DNA of 64,000 nucleotides from a virus. The position numbers and the translations under genes were made by a program. Location of the stretch: positions 1-64,000 of the IMG/VR virus record IMGVR_UViG_3300025118_004856; one strand, written 5' to 3'. The number at the start of each line of letters is the position of its first letter. The first letter of the stretch is position 1. Below the pieces are notes generated by a model. That model ran no database searches. It was not told the DNA's origin and was given only the letters and a program-made list of their open reading frames with translations. Of this stretch, positions 43,519 to 50,480 are shown piece after piece.

Positions 43519-44514
43519 TTAGATCATCACCTTATCATTTTTTCCTAACCAAGAAATGAACGCAGTTGTTTTCGCACATTCAGGTTTTGATATTGCGATG
43601 TCTCTGGTTAAAAAGATTTCAAATTCTTTTGAAAGCCTGCCAACATACTTAATAATGTTTCCGACATTTGCCTTGGTGGCTTCCTCAACCAACTTACCGC
43701 ACAATGCGTATTGAACACCTATGTTCTCAGGTACGGTAGCTTCCATAGGATTAGTTAATATTTGTTTTATGTCAGGAAGCTCATTATGAAATTTGACATA
43801 AGCACTGAACTCGGCTGCGAATCCTTCACCTGCAGCACCTGCGATGACTTCATAAAAGACCGCTTCAGGAATACCAGCTTTCATCATCTTGTCGATGTTG
43901 TGAGCGGTTCTTGGTGCGGGAGAATTTACAAGATCACCCGTGGGTTTGAAATCATGAAGCAGATTAGGGCGGAAGTTAAAAAATGATCTTAGCATTGGGG
44001 AGATATTATTTTCAATTGCCCACTCCATCCAATCATCCTGTTTCGTTTCTAACTCAACGATAGTTACGAACCTTGACTTAACGGGTTCCAGCATTCCTGA
44101 AACACCAGCTCGGTCAACCTGTCTGTTAGTTGCAGCAATGAAAGTAACTTTGTCACTTACTTCATGGCCATTAATTCGTCTCTCTAAAAGTAATTGCATA
44201 CAAGCCGCCTGAACTGATGGACTTGCCTGACCCAAATCGTCCAAGAAATAAATGATGTCTTCTTTGGTGTGGATTAATTCGTGAAGATCACCAAACGGTA
44301 AGAACTTTGCAATCTCACCTTGAATTGAGGGCATGCCTTTATAGTCGATAGGTTCATCAACTACAGGATGTTTAATTCTAACTTTCTGTTTGAGTTTTTT
44401 TCCAACCAGTTTAATAACAGATGTTTTACCGCCACCAGGTTTTCCTTTAACAAGTACAGGTAACTTTGCTGTTATCATATTTGTTAAAAACTCTTCCAAT
44501 TGTTTTGCGTACAT
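43519..44514 (-). CDS. MoxR-type AAA+ ATPase
   Basis: 331 residues. Walker A GKPGGGKT (24-31), Walker B IIYFLDDLGQ, sensor 1 IAATNR, and a Rav/MoxR-like C-terminal helical part. MoxR ATPases work with VWA proteins to activate or remodel partner complexes. Here the partner is presumably the VWA metallopeptidase two genes downstream. A small hairpin (CTTCTC/GAGAAG) at 43484-43502 follows the gene. Confidence 0.9.
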   Translation of the reverse strand: MYAKQLEEFLTNMITAKLPVLVKGKPGGGKTSVIKLVGKKLKQKVRIKHPVVDEPIDYKGMPSIQGEIAKFLPFGDLHELIHTKEDIIYFLDDLGQASPSVQAACMQLLLERRINGHEVSDKVTFIAATNRQVDRAGVSGMLEPVKSRFVTIVELETKQDDWMEWAIENNISPMLRSFFNFRPNLLHDFKPTGDLVNSPAPRTAHNIDKMMKAGIPEAVFYEVIAGAAGEGFAAEFSAYVKFHNELPDIKQILTNPMEATVPENIGVQYALCGKLVEEATKANVGNIIKYVGRLSKEFEIFLTRDIAISKPECAKTTAFISWLGKNDKVMI

Positions 44515-44574
44515 AGGTTTCTCCTTAATATAATAGTTAATAAAAAATGAATTTAATTTTAAAAGATTAATAAA

Positions 44575-44700
44575 TTATTTTTTAATACCGTATCTTGTCC
44601 AAATATTCGGAACTGCAACTTGAAGCTTTAACATGTTCTGCCATTGTCTCAAGGACAAGGTCTTCAGTGCGTTCTCCTTCCAACACTTTTCATTCTTCAT
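44575..44700 (-). CDS. Small protein (41 aa)
   Basis: MKNEKCWKENALKTLSL..., basic with three Trp. GGAGGTG lies seven bases before the ATG, which is the main support. Not recognised. Confidence 0.6.
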   Translation of the reverse strand: MKNEKCWKENALKTLSLRQWQNMLKLQVAVPNIWTRYGIKK

Positions 44701-44730
44701 TAATAACCACCTCCTTTAAATAATTTTTGA

Positions 44731-44889
44731 CTATACTTTTGAATAACAATTTTTACAAAAAGAAAAATCAATTTCATCTTGTTGTTCTGTGCCTTGATTA
44801 ACTGTTAAATATTTGTAGTAAACTTTACCAGTTATTTCCTTGCGACATTTATTACAATATTCTTTCCAGTTTTTTAAAGCATTTTCCAT
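44731..44889 (-). CDS. Small zinc-ribbon protein (52 aa)
   Basis: C-x2-C (YCNKC) and C-x2-C (FCKNC) flank a beta-rich middle. RBS GGGAGGTG is strong. One of several four-cysteine microproteins in this genome. Confidence 0.7.
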   Translation of the reverse strand: MENALKNWKEYCNKCRKEITGKVYYKYLTVNQGTEQQDEIDFSFCKNCYSKV

Positions 44890-44917
44890 TTAATCACCTC
44901 CCTTAGTTAATTTGGAT

Positions 44918-44969
44918 AACACATTCAAACCCTCTCTTTCTTTCGTAGGCGAAAGGGTTTTGATGTGTT
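44918..44969. repeat. Long inverted repeat in leader region
   Basis: Arms AACACATTCAAACCCT and AGGGTTTTGATGTGTT pair almost fully, with an inner CTTTCG-TAGG-CGAAAG stem. On the minus strand it lies in the leader of the 52-aa zinc-ribbon gene. Between it and 45120 I see no gene with a standard start. Confidence 0.6.
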
Positions 44970-45119
44970 GACCCCGTTGTTTATAAATTTCGGTAGTGCT
45001 TAATTTTCATCATCAATTATTTTTACTACAAAAAGATTAGCAAGTTCTTTTACTGAACCATCTTTTGCATTGTTACCAAATTAAATCCTCCTATATATAA
45101 TAGTTAATAATAAATTTTC

Positions 45120-45440
45120 GATTGCCCACCGATTTGCACCAGTGGGCTCGGGAAATTTACTATTTAATTGTTTGCACTTCCGCTTTATAGCTTGTCGATT
45201 TTTTTGTCAGCCGTAAAAGCGAAAACCTTTTAAAACTCTACGACACTACCGCTTCAAGCTCGTGCTGTCCTAAAAGACCTGAGTTCTTCGCTCATTGGTC
45301 AGGATGCGCTATTGACTTGAATACCCGAGTGTTCCGATATCTTTAAATTGGTTATCCGCAGTTTGCTGGGGATCGCAGACTGAATTAGCTCCGTCTGCTT
45401 ATTGTGCCCAATTCCTCAGTGAATGTTTTGAAAATTTAAA
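45120..45440 (-). ncRNA. Candidate structured non-coding RNA (~320 nt)
   Basis: No open frame of note, GC clearly above the flanks, and many nested helices: GCAGAC/GTCTGC (45375-45398), ATCC-CAG/CTG-GGAT (45354-45373), both enclosed by AATTGG/CCAATT (45346-45413); GACC-TGAG/CTCA-GGTC (45276-45300) inside TCCT/AGGA, itself inside CACT...CTTCAAG/CTTGAA...AGTG (45244-45331); and GCCCAC/GTGGGC (45124-45147) at one end. Loops are purine-rich on the minus strand (CAAA, CGAAGAA), favouring that orientation. It does not match tmRNA, RNase P RNA, 6S RNA or a group I/II intron core as I know them. Confidence 0.6.
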
Positions 45441-45446
45441 TCCAGT

Positions 45447-45593
45447 TTACATAGTTACGATAGTTGTCTGCACTTGAGATGTCGTATTCTGTTGAACCGC
45501 TTTGAGCCTCCTTGTAGGCATGGCAACTGTGTTTGAAAAAATAATTGCCGTGATTAAAATTGAAATAATTAAATTGTAAATATCATTTATCAT
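45447..45593 (-). CDS. Signal-peptide-like 48-aa protein before the RNA candidate
   Basis: MINDIYNLIISILITAIIFSNTVAMP looks like a signal peptide or membrane anchor, followed by a Gln/Thr-rich short tail. CAGG directly precedes the ATG, a weak RBS. It may be the leader peptide of the transcript that carries the structured RNA. Not recognised. Confidence 0.45.
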   Translation of the reverse strand: MINDIYNLIISILITAIIFSNTVAMPTRRLKAVQQNTTSQVQTTIVTM

Positions 45594-45639
45594 CCTGATA
45601 ATAATATATATTATTTTTTATTATATTGCCAGGAAAAAA

Positions 45640-45838
45640 TGAGCCCTTTTTCACTTTTCTTGCGTTTTATTCATAACTCCTATAGAAACAAGCACTTACA
45701 AGGTGAAAAAAACGCAGAAAAACAGCTATTTTTTGTGAAAAAACTTAGTTTTATATGGACAGTCTATTATTTTTTATTTAAAAATAAAATTTAAAATTTA
45801 AAAATAATATAGTATAATAAAAATGAAAGGAGAATTTT
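45640..45838. promoter_or_regulatory. Repeat-bearing A/T-rich control region with divergent promoters
   Basis: Three copies of GTGAAAAA (45647-45654 inverted, 45703-45710, 45735-45742), an inverted pair TGCGTTTT/AAAACGCA (45661-45716), and a very A/T-rich tract from 45760. A TATAAT box at 45813-45818 precedes the plus-strand regulator (RBS AAAGGAG), and a minus-strand TATAAT lies near 45621. It could be an operator for the ribbon-helix-helix protein, an origin, or both. Confidence 0.5.
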
Positions 45839-45997
45839 ATGAGGAGAGTTGAAAAAGATGAGACGTATAAAACATATTCATTTTATTTAAAGGGTCTGCT
45901 GGTTAAAAAATTAGAGGATGAAGCTATCAAAGAAAAAAGATCAACTTCAAAACAACTGGAATTAATTTTAGAAAAATTTCTAAATGGTAAGAGTTAA
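45839..45997 (+). CDS. Ribbon-helix-helix regulator, sole plus-strand gene
   Basis: 52 residues, MRRVEKDETYKTYSFYLKGLLV..., with one strand (TYSFYL) and two helices (LVKKLEDEAIKEK, TSKQLELILEKFL), the layout of Arc/MetJ-type dimeric DNA-binding proteins. RBS AAAGGAG six bases before the ATG. Opposite in direction to every other convincing gene; its stop overlaps the stop of the converging lysis-region gene. Probably an early regulator acting on the control region beside it. Confidence 0.75.
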   Translation: MRRVEKDETYKTYSFYLKGLLVKKLEDEAIKEKRSTSKQLELILEKFLNGKS

Positions 45998-46533
45998 AAC
46001 ATATCTGATAAAAAATTCTTTGTTAAACCTGTAACAAAACCAATAGCACATCCTGGAACAACACCGACCCCAGCAAACAAGCTACCTGTAAGACAACCAG
46101 CCCCAGTATGTTCAGCTACTGTTCCGACTTTTGCTATTTTATTTTTTGTACCTTTACTTTCTAATTGTACAATTTCTTCACGGTAACGATCTGCTAATTT
46201 ATCTAAAAACTTTATTGCATCATCTTGTTGAGCAACTATCTTTTTATAATTAGGAATTATCGTTCCTTCATTTATCTTAACATCTTCTTCGTGTAACCTG
46301 ATCTGTTCCAAAAGATTTTCATTTGCTTCATTTAAAGTGGTCAATGTATTTTTTAAATCTTCAATCTGCTTTTGTTGCATCTCTACTGTTTCAACAGCAT
46401 AGATATAATCTTTTTCTGTAACTACTTTTTCCTCACCAAAAGCAAATTTAAAGAATCCCAAAATGAGAACTATAAACACAGCATATATAAACATTCTCAC
46501 TACAGAAATCTTCTTGTCAACTTCATAGCTCAT
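45994..46533 (-). CDS. Membrane coiled-coil protein with glycine-zipper end
   Basis: 179 residues. Membrane helix at 14-33, coiled coil 40-140, then GAGCLTGSLFAGVGVVPGCAIGFVTG, a glycine-zipper-like hydrophobic segment. Together with the next gene it resembles inner-membrane lysis or spanin-type proteins. Holin-like action of the C-terminal segment is possible. Confidence 0.6.
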   Translation of the reverse strand: MSYEVDKKISVVRMFIYAVFIVLILGFFKFAFGEEKVVTEKDYIYAVETVEMQQKQIEDLKNTLTTLNEANENLLEQIRLHEEDVKINEGTIIPNYKKIVAQQDDAIKFLDKLADRYREEIVQLESKGTKNKIAKVGTVAEHTGAGCLTGSLFAGVGVVPGCAIGFVTGLTKNFLSDMF

Positions 46534-46898
46534 TTTTTCTCTTTCTTCTTTTTCAATCTATCCATATAAGCAAGAGCAGAATTCAAAGAGGTTATTTCAG
46601 AATTGACAACAGCTACCTTTTTATAATCCTCAGCAATCTTTTTCTTTAATTTTGTGTGGTCTGCTTTCAGGATTTTTAATGTAGCTTTATTTTTAGTCTT
46701 TTGTTTGTTGGCAATCTTTATCTGACCATCCAGACTTGTTACAGCCTCTGTCATAGTTTTTAATCTTGCTTTGTGTTTTGTCTTTTCTGCTTTTGCTTTT
46801 GACCGTGCTGCTTTTTTTCTCAGTACTGAATTTTGAGAAAAAATTATACCAATAATAATAAGGAGTATGCTCCATCCTACAACTTTTAATTTATTCAT
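46530..46898 (-). CDS. i-spanin-like (Rz-like) membrane coiled-coil protein
   Basis: 122 residues. N-terminal membrane anchor (WSILLIIIGIIF) followed by a long Lys-rich coiled coil in the periplasm, the shape of Rz-type spanins that link inner and outer membranes at lysis. The lipoprotein two genes upstream could be the outer partner. The call rests on shape and context only. Confidence 0.5.
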   Translation of the reverse strand: MNKLKVVGWSILLIIIGIIFSQNSVLRKKAARSKAKAEKTKHKARLKTMTEAVTSLDGQIKIANKQKTKNKATLKILKADHTKLKKKIAEDYKKVAVVNSEITSLNSALAYMDRLKKKKEKK

Positions 46899-46966
46899 TT
46901 TTTCTTCCTCTTACGCATCATTCTACGTTTTTTACTGCCGACTTTTCGTCTTTCTTTTTTATTCAT
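46895..46966 (-). CDS. 23-aa highly basic peptide, coupled both sides
   Basis: MNKKERRKVGSKKRRMMRKRKKK: 15 of 23 residues are Lys or Arg. Its start overlaps the upstream stop and its stop overlaps the downstream start (both ATGA), which is strong evidence that ribosomes pass through it. Role unknown; it could bind membranes or nucleic acid, or simply link translation. Confidence 0.55.
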   Translation of the reverse strand: MNKKERRKVGSKKRRMMRKRKKK

Positions 46967-47250
46967 GCTACATCTTTATCTTTGTTAAAAGCAGAATCAC
47001 TACCGTAACCAGCAAGAATCCCGACCAACATAGCTTTGTACCAAATAAGGTTTGGATCATATATCATAAAAACTGATACAACCATGCCTATTAAAGCTGT
47101 TATGGTGTATCTCATGTTATCTGTAAAATAATCAACTATAGCTGATGCTGATTCTCCTTTAACTTTCTTCTTTAGGATATGAACTATCATCCCCATCAAT
47201 CCCCCTACCATAGCCCACGCCATTGGGTACTGTGTAAATAAATTATCCAT
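46963..47250 (-). CDS. Holin-like two-helix membrane protein
   Basis: 95 residues with hydrophobic segments at 10-28, 50-65 and 68-84 and charged ends. Size and position beside the amidase suit a holin. No family signature seen. Confidence 0.6.
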   Translation of the reverse strand: MDNLFTQYPMAWAMVGGLMGMIVHILKKKVKGESASAIVDYFTDNMRYTITALIGMVVSVFMIYDPNLIWYKAMLVGILAGYGSDSAFNKDKDVA

Positions 47251-47310
47251 TTTAATTCCTCCATTAAAATTCAGGTGGCCATTCTATATAAAGATTTAAT
47301 TTTCTTCTTT

Positions 47311-47778
47311 TCATTTATAAGTAACCTTTACATCTTTCCATTGTTCTTGAAGTTTCTGCTCTAAACATTCACCCCATTTAAAAACAACAGTATATTTATA
47401 AAATAATATCATTAAGCCTTTATCAGTTATCTTCCAAATAACTTCCTGATTTTCTCTCGTATACAATAGCCCAGCATCTTTAAATGTATGATATTCTAAA
47501 AAAGCATGAACTTGTTTAACATAACAAGCTCTTAAAATAGGGTGTAAATCAGTTCTTCCTGCTAAATATTTTTCTATATCTTTTAATTCTTTATTTAAAA
47601 ATTTTTGATATTTTTCTTTACTGAATTTTTTATTTTTAAATTCTGAATTTGGGTCTTTCGATATTTCATTGATAGCTTTTAAATCCAAATCTTCAGATAC
47701 ACTTATCTGTTTTGTTTCTGTAGTACGACAGCCAATAAGCATAATTGATATTAGTATTGTAATTAATATTTTCATCAT
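47311..47778 (-). CDS. Lipoprotein, possible outer-membrane spanin partner
   Basis: 155 residues. MMKILITILISIMLIGC is a signal peptide with lipobox LIGC. The mature part is helical and charged. Much longer than classical Rz1. The first ATG lies only a few bases after a TGAGTACAAT motif, so the mRNA could be nearly leaderless. Confidence 0.68.
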   Translation of the reverse strand: MMKILITILISIMLIGCRTTETKQISVSEDLDLKAINEISKDPNSEFKNKKFSKEKYQKFLNKELKDIEKYLAGRTDLHPILRACYVKQVHAFLEYHTFKDAGLLYTRENQEVIWKITDKGLMILFYKYTVVFKWGECLEQKLQEQWKDVKVTYK

Positions 47779-47797
47779 TTATATTGTACTCATTTTT
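47779..47797 (-). promoter_or_regulatory. Promoter-like motif AATGAGTACAAT
   Basis: Minus strand TTAAAAATGAGTACAATATAAATG: one base off the motif seen at 6.15, 28.1 and 34.6 kb. The -10 box ends four to seven bases before the lipoprotein ATG. Confidence 0.5.
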
Positions 47798-47801
47798 AAC
47801 G

Positions 47802-48281
47802 TTAAATGATTTTAGGTATTCTATCCCAATCAAATCTTTTCCCAGGATCTTTTTTTCTACCTTTTGGTAATGCTATATCTTCATGCCCTACTATATTTTT
47901 TATAGGGTAATCTCTTTTTAAATCGTTTGTTAATTTATTTAAAGAATCATATTGTATAGATTTAAAATCTACAAAACTACCACCAACAATTTCTACACCT
48001 ATTGAGTAATCATTACAATTGCGTCTTTGTCCGTATTCAGACCTCCCAGCATGCCATGCTTTCAAAGCAGGTTCTACCATTTCAATAATTCTTCCTGACC
48101 TTTCTATTAAATAATGAGCACTTAACTTATATTGCCCAAATATACCAAGTATCAAACCAAGATCATCCCATTTATCTTTATCTAAATTAATTGCCGATAT
48201 ATAATGTATAACCATCACATCAACAGAAATATCAACAGGTCGTATACTATAGTGTTTTAAAGGTATGATTAAATTATTCAT
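47802..48281 (-). CDS. N-acetylmuramoyl-L-alanine amidase (endolysin)
   Basis: 159 residues, Amidase_2/PGRP fold. Zinc ligands H26 (VMVIHYIS), H133 (VGHEDI) and D145 (KKDPGKRF), with WHAG at 76-79. Cuts the amide bond between muramic acid and the stem peptide. No signal peptide, so release through a holin is expected. D145 takes the third ligand place that is Cys in T7 lysozyme. Confidence 0.92.
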   Translation of the reverse strand: MNNLIIPLKHYSIRPVDISVDVMVIHYISAINLDKDKWDDLGLILGIFGQYKLSAHYLIERSGRIIEMVEPALKAWHAGRSEYGQRRNCNDYSIGVEIVGGSFVDFKSIQYDSLNKLTNDLKRDYPIKNIVGHEDIALPKGRKKDPGKRFDWDRIPKII

Positions 48282-48284
48282 TTT

Positions 48285-48761
48285 TTAATTCGTTGTTACG
48301 TTAAAAGATATTTCACCATTCATTTGAGTTTGTTTTAGACTCCCATTATTAAATTTGTATTTTCCTACCTCCTTAATTTCTGAACCAAGAATAGTCACGT
48401 TTCCAATACCATTTGTTACTGTCGCTCTTATTAATAGCGATTTGCCAGGGTTTGTTTCATTTTCTATTTTTAATTGGAAATCGCCAGAAAAGTCCGTATC
48501 AATATTTAAACCTTCTTCATCCGTTGTTACTTTATATGTTGCCGGTATGGGTTGTCCAAATATCACATCGGCAATAGGGTCAACATTAAGCCATGATTTG
48601 TCATGCTTCTTCCATTTGTCCATTCTGACACCATTTATTTTTTTAACCCCACTATCGGTTTTTCTTATATGTTCCTTGCCATCCTTACCTGTCCATGTTT
48701 TAACCTTTAGAATCTGATAAAAGTTTGGTTTCAATTCGACTTCTTCTTCTGTTATTGGCAT
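48285..48761 (-). CDS. Hypothetical beta-rich protein, probably virion-related
   Basis: 158 residues, not recognised. The second half (GDFQLKIENETNPGKSLLIRATVT) looks like beta strands with a small Ig-like or head-decoration-like pattern. Between amidase and tail genes. Confidence 0.55.
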   Translation of the reverse strand: MPITEEEVELKPNFYQILKVKTWTGKDGKEHIRKTDSGVKKINGVRMDKWKKHDKSWLNVDPIADVIFGQPIPATYKVTTDEEGLNIDTDFSGDFQLKIENETNPGKSLLIRATVTNGIGNVTILGSEIKEVGKYKFNNGSLKQTQMNGEISFNVTTN

Positions 48762-48773
48762 GACTCTCCTTTC

Positions 48774-49373
48774 TTATGGTAATAATTTTGCCTTTTGACC
48801 TCTAATCACAAAATGTTGATAATTTCCAACTTGAATAAAATCTATTGCTTTCTGTATTAATATTGGAGGTAAATCTATATTTAAAGATTTAACTAAACCG
48901 CAGATTACAGTTTCAGGCGACCTAATTAAATGCTCAAAACTTATTGGAATACAGTTAGCTGAATTTATATTATTCATCATAAATCTATAGTTAGATGATG
49001 CTTCATCTGCAGCCCTTGTTAATGCAATAAAATGAGGCGTTTTACACCTCGACAATTGAGACAATGCCGTAGCATAAACATCTCTAATGACAATTACATA
49101 TTTAGGGTTAATTAAATGATGCTTCACACTTTCTATATATCTATCCAAAGCAAAATATTTCCAACCCCAAACCTCATGTTCTGCATTTCTCTTTTTTATG
49201 ATCTCCTTTATTTCATCTACTGTGGCATCTATAACATCAGTATCTTCGTATTCGCCTCTGTGAGTAATCTCATCCCCCATGTGAACCCCCATAATTGACA
49301 AGGCCCCCGCAATAGAAGATGTGCCACCTTTAAACCCACCCATTACAACAACTGTCTGTTTAGTTTTTATCAT
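48774..49373 (-). CDS. Sulfotransferase-family protein
   Basis: 199 residues. GGFKGGTSSIAGAL (12-25) matches the 5'-phosphosulfate loop (PSB), and YVIVIRDVYATALS (R97) the 3'-phosphate site for PAPS. It would transfer sulfate to a hydroxyl, most likely on a glycan. It lies among tail genes rather than in the sugar cluster, so the target may be the virion or a host surface glycan. Confidence 0.75.
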   Translation of the reverse strand: MIKTKQTVVVMGGFKGGTSSIAGALSIMGVHMGDEITHRGEYEDTDVIDATVDEIKEIIKKRNAEHEVWGWKYFALDRYIESVKHHLINPKYVIVIRDVYATALSQLSRCKTPHFIALTRAADEASSNYRFMMNNINSANCIPISFEHLIRSPETVICGLVKSLNIDLPPILIQKAIDFIQVGNYQHFVIRGQKAKLLP

Positions 49374-49376
49374 AAA

Positions 49377-49778
49377 CTATATATCTTCTGACGAGGACAC
49401 ACTACAAGCAATTACACCTGTATCAGTATCGTTCTTTGCCCTTACCAAAATTGACGTACCAAAATCTTGATTAACTGGTACTGTAAAATTTTGCGTACCA
49501 ATATTAGAACCTTCGGACCATGTGCTTGCATCACTACCTTTTATGAAATGTGTAGCCATATCAAGTTCATATAGCGTTCCACCATCTACCGTTATTTCCC
49601 AATGTGTTTTTACTATATTTGCCACAGACGCCGCCGCCGAAACAGCCACAAGTAAACCTGCCCCCACAAAAGTATAAACAGTTTCATAAGTATCTCCAAC
49701 TGTTGAAACATCTGAATTTGAATTTAATTGCCACTCACTTGTTTTTCTTGGATTTATAAATGAACTTCTACTTGTCAT
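49377..49778 (-). CDS. Small tail-associated protein, beta-rich
   Basis: 133 residues from MTSRSS, preceded by GGAGG eight bases before; a longer frame adds five residues. Repeated Thr/Ser/Ala-rich beta strands resemble fibre or decoration proteins. Not recognised further. Confidence 0.6.
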   Translation of the reverse strand: MTSRSSFINPRKTSEWQLNSNSDVSTVGDTYETVYTFVGAGLLVAVSAAASVANIVKTHWEITVDGGTLYELDMATHFIKGSDASTWSEGSNIGTQNFTVPVNQDFGTSILVRAKNDTDTGVIACSVSSSEDI

Positions 49779-50368
49779 GTTGAAAACCTCCAATCAGTTG
49801 TGCTTAAATTGTATTCTAATACGAAAAAATCATCGCTTACATCGCCTGTTAAAACACTGGTTGAAAGTAAAATAGTTTTTCCGTTAGGATTAATAGATAC
49901 ATTACTTGTTGCCCAATTACCATGAGGATCTACAAATGCAATTCTATTTCCATCAGAAGGAGTAGCAGGAAGATCAGCTGTAATTGATCCACTCATAAAA
50001 TATCTATTTCCAGATACGGCACTAAAATTAGCCGTCTTATCAGATTTGGTTTCACTTACAGCACCAGCTCCAGCAGCAGTTAGCTTCCACCCTGAATGAG
50101 TACCCGAATCTGTGACAATTCTTAAATTATCAATTGAACTGGTAGGAAAAATACCATTAATCCCTGAAGAAGTAAAAACAGCAAGATCACCTTTTGTTGC
50201 GGTGGGACTCAAAGCATTGAATCCTGAATTTGCCGTTTTAAATCCATGACCACCATTAAGAATACCCCAAGGAGTAGCATTATTAATAGCACTTGTAACA
50301 AGATTAAATTGAGTTAATGCAACATCTGTTGCTGTGCCTTTAGGTAATGCTCCAGAATCTAATGCCAT
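49775..50368 (-). CDS. Tail fibre-like protein
   Basis: 197 residues from MALDSGALPKG, after GGAG. Ser/Thr/Gly-rich strands with NGGHGF and GWKLTAAGAG, similar to short phage fibre or receptor-binding proteins. Follows a terminator hairpin and probably has its own transcript. Confidence 0.62.
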   Translation of the reverse strand: MALDSGALPKGTATDVALTQFNLVTSAINNATPWGILNGGHGFKTANSGFNALSPTATKGDLAVFTSSGINGIFPTSSIDNLRIVTDSGTHSGWKLTAAGAGAVSETKSDKTANFSAVSGNRYFMSGSITADLPATPSDGNRIAFVDPHGNWATSNVSINPNGKTILLSTSVLTGDVSDDFFVLEYNLSTTDWRFST

Positions 50369-50381
50369 AATTTTCTCCAAT

Positions 50382-50430
50382 AAAAAAACCCAAAGCCAAT
50401 AGACAATGTTCTGTCTTTTAACTTTGGGTT
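50382..50430 (-). terminator. Rho-independent terminator
   Basis: Minus strand AACCCAAAG...CTTTGGGTT with an inner AGACA/TGTCT stem, followed by TTTTTTTA. It lies between the tail hub gene and the fibre-like gene. TATATAAT just upstream could restart transcription. Confidence 0.82.
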
Positions 50431-50480
50431 CATCCCTCTATTAATATTATATAAGTTTTTGATAAACTTTTAAATAGTTT

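Noticed and set aside
45120-45440. tmRNA, RNase P RNA or group I/II intron
   Set aside because: No TTCGA T-arm with a tag frame, no RNase P core sequences, and no complete group I P/Q/R/S set or group II domain V. AAGATATC near 45335 resembles a group I S element but stands alone.
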